Shown here: positions 61,352 to 64,000 of the stretch, piece by piece
Layout: each line of letters opens with the position of its first letter
Position numbering within the stretch: the stretch's first letter is position 1
Source: Hahella chejuensis KCTC 2396
GTDB taxonomy: Bacteria; Pseudomonadota; Gammaproteobacteria; Pseudomonadales; Oleiphilaceae
DNA: 64,000 nt
NCBI RefSeq assembly: GCF_000012985.1
Contig: NC_007645.1
Location: 620,001 to 684,000 of the forward strand
Direction of reading: 5' to 3'
Program-made: the position numbers and the translations under genes
The notes under the pieces: generated by a model
The model's database searches: none
Told to the model about the DNA's origin: nothing
Seen by the model: the letters and a program-made list of their open reading frames with translations, nothing else

Positions 61352-62337
61352 TAAACGCAACACCGGGCTTTTATCTCATCCATCAGACGAAAGAGGCCCG
61401 CATTGCAGGTGAGCCGGCACAGCGAGTTCGCTGCTCTTCTGTTGTAGTCAATGGCATGAACCTGGGTATGGACATGGTTATACGTGAACAATTGCCATGG
61501 ATCGGGGCCCCTTTCAATTGGAGAGCCCAAGGCGAGGACGTCATAGGCCCTGACTATGAGTTGTTTTACCTGCCGCCTTTTTTGTATGCGAAGTCGGAGG
61601 GAAAGCTCAAAGCATCTCAGGAGGCCTTTATTGAAAAGGCGTCAGCATTGCTTGCCGATGCAATTATTGAAGCGCAAGAAAAAGGGCAAGAGATTGAATG
61701 GACCCTGTGCGGCGATGGCGCCCGGCTGTTTTTTGAAGCGCTACGACGGATTGACGGAATTGTGTTGGATAAACAGTATGTGCGGTTTATTGCGCCGACT
61801 CAGGATCTGACGACACTGCTTCCACTGATGCGCGGCTTGGGAATGAAGCTGTTTGGAGATGTGCTCAGTTATCATAAATATGATTTTTTCTCCGTTGGCA
61901 ATCGCCTGTTCCATCGGAGAAAGATTTTAAAGGAGATTGCGGCCTTTGGTGCGGAATACGAAGGGGCGGCTTTTTGTTTGGGGCTCAAAGCCGTGCGTGA
62001 ACGGAAGATGGTCGCAAATCTGTTGATTTTCTTTGTATTTTCTCTACTTTTTTTCGTTGGATATACCCGGTCTTCCGGAGACCTCAGCAATTGGATAATC
62101 CTGTGTTTCGTTATGCTTCCAGTCTTGCATGGGGTATGGCTCTTGTCTGAATTTAATACCCTGGTGAAAGCCATTTTCGCAAGACGTATCCCGAACCCGG
62201 ACCTTAATCCACACTTTACCTTATGTGAGGAATTCGATGTTCGTTGCTCTGACGATATCAGAGGCCCATTTAAAGAGTGGCGTAGTATCTTTCGCGCTCG
62301 CGCCGCACTGAAAAAGCAATTACGTGCGGCGGCTTGA
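61318..62337 (+). CDS. Unknown membrane protein, last gene of the five-gene operon
   Basis: This 339-residue protein has a GGAAAGA ribosome site and overlaps the TPR gene by 34 nt. The first 225 residues are soluble (YLIHQTKEARI, VRCSSVVVNGMNLGMDMVIREQLPWIG, LFYLPPFLYAKSEGKL, ALLADAIIEAQEKGQEIEWTLCGDG). Two membrane helices (about 233-252 and 259-280) follow, then a C-terminal soluble tail with LCEEFDVRCSDDI. I recognise no family. It ends 15 nt before the stop of a convergent peptidoglycan hydrolase. Confidence 0.72.
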   Translation: MLDREADSFDLINATPGFYLIHQTKEARIAGEPAQRVRCSSVVVNGMNLGMDMVIREQLPWIGAPFNWRAQGEDVIGPDYELFYLPPFLYAKSEGKLKASQEAFIEKASALLADAIIEAQEKGQEIEWTLCGDGARLFFEALRRIDGIVLDKQYVRFIAPTQDLTTLLPLMRGLGMKLFGDVLSYHKYDFFSVGNRLFHRRKILKEIAAFGAEYEGAAFCLGLKAVRERKMVANLLIFFVFSLLFFVGYTRSSGDLSNWIILCFVMLPVLHGVWLLSEFNTLVKAIFARRIPNPDLNPHFTLCEEFDVRCSDDIRGPFKEWRSIFRARAALKKQLRAAA

Positions 62338-62352
62338 GGCGATTTCCAGTCG

Positions 62353-63309
62353 TCATCCGCGGCCGTTTACTTCTCCACTAGCCAGATAAGCCCTTGCTAT
62401 TTCCGCTATTTCATGGGCGCGGTCGCGCCCGTTGATGCAGCGGCGGGCGTTAATAAAGTCCTTTTTGTTTTCGTTGATGTAATCCGAAATTTTGTGGCCG
62501 GTGAAGGCGCCGGTCATGAAGCCATGCGTTAGCACAAACAGTGCGATTTCCGGCTGCATGGCGAGGTCGGGGTCTTGCACCAGCGGCGCACCCAGGAGCT
62601 GCTGATATTTCCGGTAGTTGTTCTCCCAGGTGAGCTGCACATAGCCGCGCCCGTAGTAAGGATAATAGCGCAGGTTGTGCTTTCTCCATTCCTCACTTAG
62701 CCAAAACGCTTCTTTGACTGGTTCAAAGGTTTGCGCCGTTTCCCACTGAACCGTCGCCAGCACGTAGGCGATTTGTTGTGGCAGCCCGATGCCCTGCTTT
62801 CTGCACTCGCCACAAATGGCCTGTTTAACGCTGGACGTGCTGGAAAAATCATAGCGTACGGATTCATAGCACTCTGTCGCCCGCCGGATCAGTTCCGCCA
62901 GAGATTGGGGGCCGACCAGCGTTGGATTGCCGGGAAACACGTCAATTTTGAATTCGGCCCAGGCGCTGCGGGTCTTGGGGCCATAGAGGCCGTCGATCTC
63001 GCCGACGGGGTATCCCAGCCGATGCAATGCGATTTGTAATTCGCGTAGTTGTTCAGAGCTGAGTGTTTCCAGTGGCCTGGCGCAGGCGATTTCAGTGAGT
63101 TCTTTGAACCTGGCTGGTTGTTCGGTGGCGGGCGCCTCCCGAACAATAGAAGAAACGCTGACGTTGTCACGGACTGTATCAACCATCATCCCACCCCCGA
63201 TAAGAATGCATGTGAAGGCAACCGGAAGTTTCCACCGCGCCTCCCTGGACTGGTCCGGAAAAGACTCGGGATATGGCTTAAGCTTGGTCGAAGATCGGCG
63301 CAGTGGCAA
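62353..63309 (-). CDS. Peptidoglycan hydrolase: PG-binding domain plus GH19-like lysozyme/chitinase
   Basis: The protein has up to 318 residues (the start at 63309 is a TTG with GAGCGAAAG upstream; not certain). A membrane anchor or signal (LPVAFTCILIGGGMM) leads to a PG_binding_1 domain (LRELQIALHRLGYPVGEIDGLYGPKTRSAWAEFK) and a GH19-like catalytic domain with AYVLATVQWETAQTFEPVKEAFWLSEEW, YYGRGYVQLTWENNYRKY and FVLTHGFMTG. The glutamate in WETA is the likely catalytic acid. Similar to phage endolysins. It may remodel the cell wall or be a secreted effector. Confidence 0.82.
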   Translation of the reverse strand: MPLRRSSTKLKPYPESFPDQSREARWKLPVAFTCILIGGGMMVDTVRDNVSVSSIVREAPATEQPARFKELTEIACARPLETLSSEQLRELQIALHRLGYPVGEIDGLYGPKTRSAWAEFKIDVFPGNPTLVGPQSLAELIRRATECYESVRYDFSSTSSVKQAICGECRKQGIGLPQQIAYVLATVQWETAQTFEPVKEAFWLSEEWRKHNLRYYPYYGRGYVQLTWENNYRKYQQLLGAPLVQDPDLAMQPEIALFVLTHGFMTGAFTGHKISDYINENKKDFINARRCINGRDRAHEIAEIARAYLASGEVNGRG

Positions 63310-63551
63310 TGAACTTTCGCTCTAATTCGACGTTATAGGTAATCGGCTTTGCAAAATATGCAATTTTACGCAAGGGCTTTGCAAAAATTACGCTGCACTC
63401 AGAGCTGATTTATGCATGTCAGTCAGCCCGCTGATTTCCGCAACACCCCAACGGAAAGGACGTTTCGTGGATCGGCACGGTATTTGCCGCCTCCCTGTTG
63501 CAGACAGGCGACCATTCAAGCGACGCCTGCTAACTAACAAGGAGACTTGAA

Positions 63552-63845
63552 ATGAGTGTCAGAGAAGAAGCATTTGTTCGCGACAGAACTGAAAACCCCG
63601 ATTACGCCAACCTGAAACGCGACTTGGACGCGCTGCGCAAAGACATCGCTAAATTGTCCGCAGGCGTTTACAACGACACTAAAGCCCGCGCGGGTGAAGC
63701 CGTCAGCGCTGTCAATGAAAAGTCCAGCAAAGCGGTGCATGCGGCGGAGGAGAAAATCGGTGAACGCCCGTTTTTGAGCCTGCTGATGAGCTTTGTACTG
63801 GGGCTGGTGTTGGCGAAGGTGTTGGAATCCAGAAATCACTCCTGA
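63552..63845 (+). CDS. DUF883 (ElaB/YqjD-type) membrane-anchored protein
   Basis: This 97-residue protein has a long helical N-terminal part (YANLKRDLDALRKDIAKLSAGVYNDTKARAGEAVSAVNEK) and a C-terminal GERPFLSLLMSFVLGLVLAKVLESR membrane helix. The E-R/K-P-F plus glycine-rich helix is the hallmark of YqjD/ElaB proteins, which sit in the inner membrane and, in E. coli, bind ribosomes in stationary phase. It is followed by a small membrane protein gene, as in yqjD-yqjE operons. Confidence 0.85.
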   Translation: MSVREEAFVRDRTENPDYANLKRDLDALRKDIAKLSAGVYNDTKARAGEAVSAVNEKSSKAVHAAEEKIGERPFLSLLMSFVLGLVLAKVLESRNHS

Positions 63846-63884
63846 ACGACCGGACCCTCCCGCTCAAGCTGAGCGAGTGTAGTG

Positions 63885-63902
63885 AGGCCGCATTGGCGGC
63901 CT
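63885..63902 (+). terminator. Hairpin between the DUF883 gene and the next gene
   Basis: AGGCCGC and GCGGCCT form a 7-bp stem with an ATTG loop followed by TGTTAATTT. It may be an attenuator rather than a full terminator, since the next gene begins 29 nt on with a strong ribosome site. Confidence 0.45.
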
Positions 63903-63930
63903 TGTTAATTTCGGCATGGAGGAATTTACC

Positions 63931-64000
63931 ATGAAAGAAGCGGTGCGATGGCTGTTGTTCTACGTGCTGACAGCCGTGGGAATATGGCTGCTCGCGTTGG
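63931..64000 (+). CDS. Membrane protein, 5' end only (cut by window edge)
   Basis: The ATG at 63931 follows GGAGGAATTTACC. The 23 visible residues start MKEAVRWLLFYVLTAVGI and form one membrane helix. By position after a DUF883 gene it may be a YqjE/phage-holin-like protein, but too little is visible to say. Confidence 0.6.
   Translation, partial: MKEAVRWLLFYVLTAVGIWLLAL

Overview
The window looks like chromosomal DNA of a marine gammaproteobacterium, most likely Hahella or a close relative. This is an inference from the gene content: a valine-catabolism operon, a zrg-type zinc locus, a bufferin operon, many c-di-GMP and two-component proteins, and moderately GC-rich DNA with dense, well-formed Shine-Dalgarno sites. 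No rRNA, tRNA or CRISPR array is visible.

Positions 1-12,000 are an accessory island read almost entirely on the minus strand. From the right it carries a P4-type tyrosine integrase, an AlpA-type activator with a coupled small gene, a RadC/JAB protein, a small HTH protein, two DUF4261 paralogues separated by an orphan gene, two Imm11-like immunity genes, and a very large RTX-repeat protein that runs off the left edge. The RTX protein starts with an AHH-type (HNH/Endo VII fold) nuclease domain. I read this as a mobile polymorphic-toxin/immunity locus in which the toxin domain is N-terminal and the C-terminal RTX region serves type I secretion.

Positions 12,100-22,500 hold a SelW-like protein, an ankyrin lipoprotein, a sensor diguanylate cyclase, and a bufferin (copper-binding RiPP) set: bufA, bufB (MNIO/DUF692) and bufC (DUF2063) on the minus strand with a convergent DoxX gene. 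These are followed by an orphan T6SS hcp with an unusual repeat array upstream, and a Ser/Thr kinase fused through one membrane segment to a periplasmic amino-acid-binding-type domain.

Positions 22,800-28,400 are a complete valine degradation operon (mmsA, isobutyryl-CoA dehydrogenase, enoyl-CoA hydratase, 3-hydroxyisobutyryl-CoA hydrolase, mmsB). Positions 28,800-40,800 are mixed housekeeping and signalling: a 57-residue membrane peptide, ElyC/YdcF, a CheY-TPR protein, hemH, cytochrome c, an AraC regulator, a hydrolase-fold protein without its serine, hemB, ppnN, thiI and an HD-GYP phosphodiesterase.

Positions 40,870-45,100 are a zinc-linked locus: a DUF3299 gene divergent from zrgA (His-rich), an ABC ATPase, a permease and an alpha/beta hydrolase, with a palindromic operator candidate between the divergent genes. 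Then come a 7TMR-DISM diguanylate cyclase and two tandem RoxA-like di-heme cytochromes. Positions 51,200-52,840 are decayed DNA: the second copy of a MITE-like multi-hairpin repeat (the first is at 34,456), a 5'-truncated phytase/esterase-like pseudogene beginning at the repeat edge, and a frameshifted gene.

Positions 53,100-64,000 hold a solute-binding protein, acpH, a CheY/CheC/histidine kinase operon, a possible structured leader ahead of a YugP-type metallopeptidase, a tightly overlapping five-gene operon of unknown function (58,217-62,337), a convergent GH19-like peptidoglycan hydrolase, and a DUF883 protein followed by the start of a membrane protein cut by the window edge.
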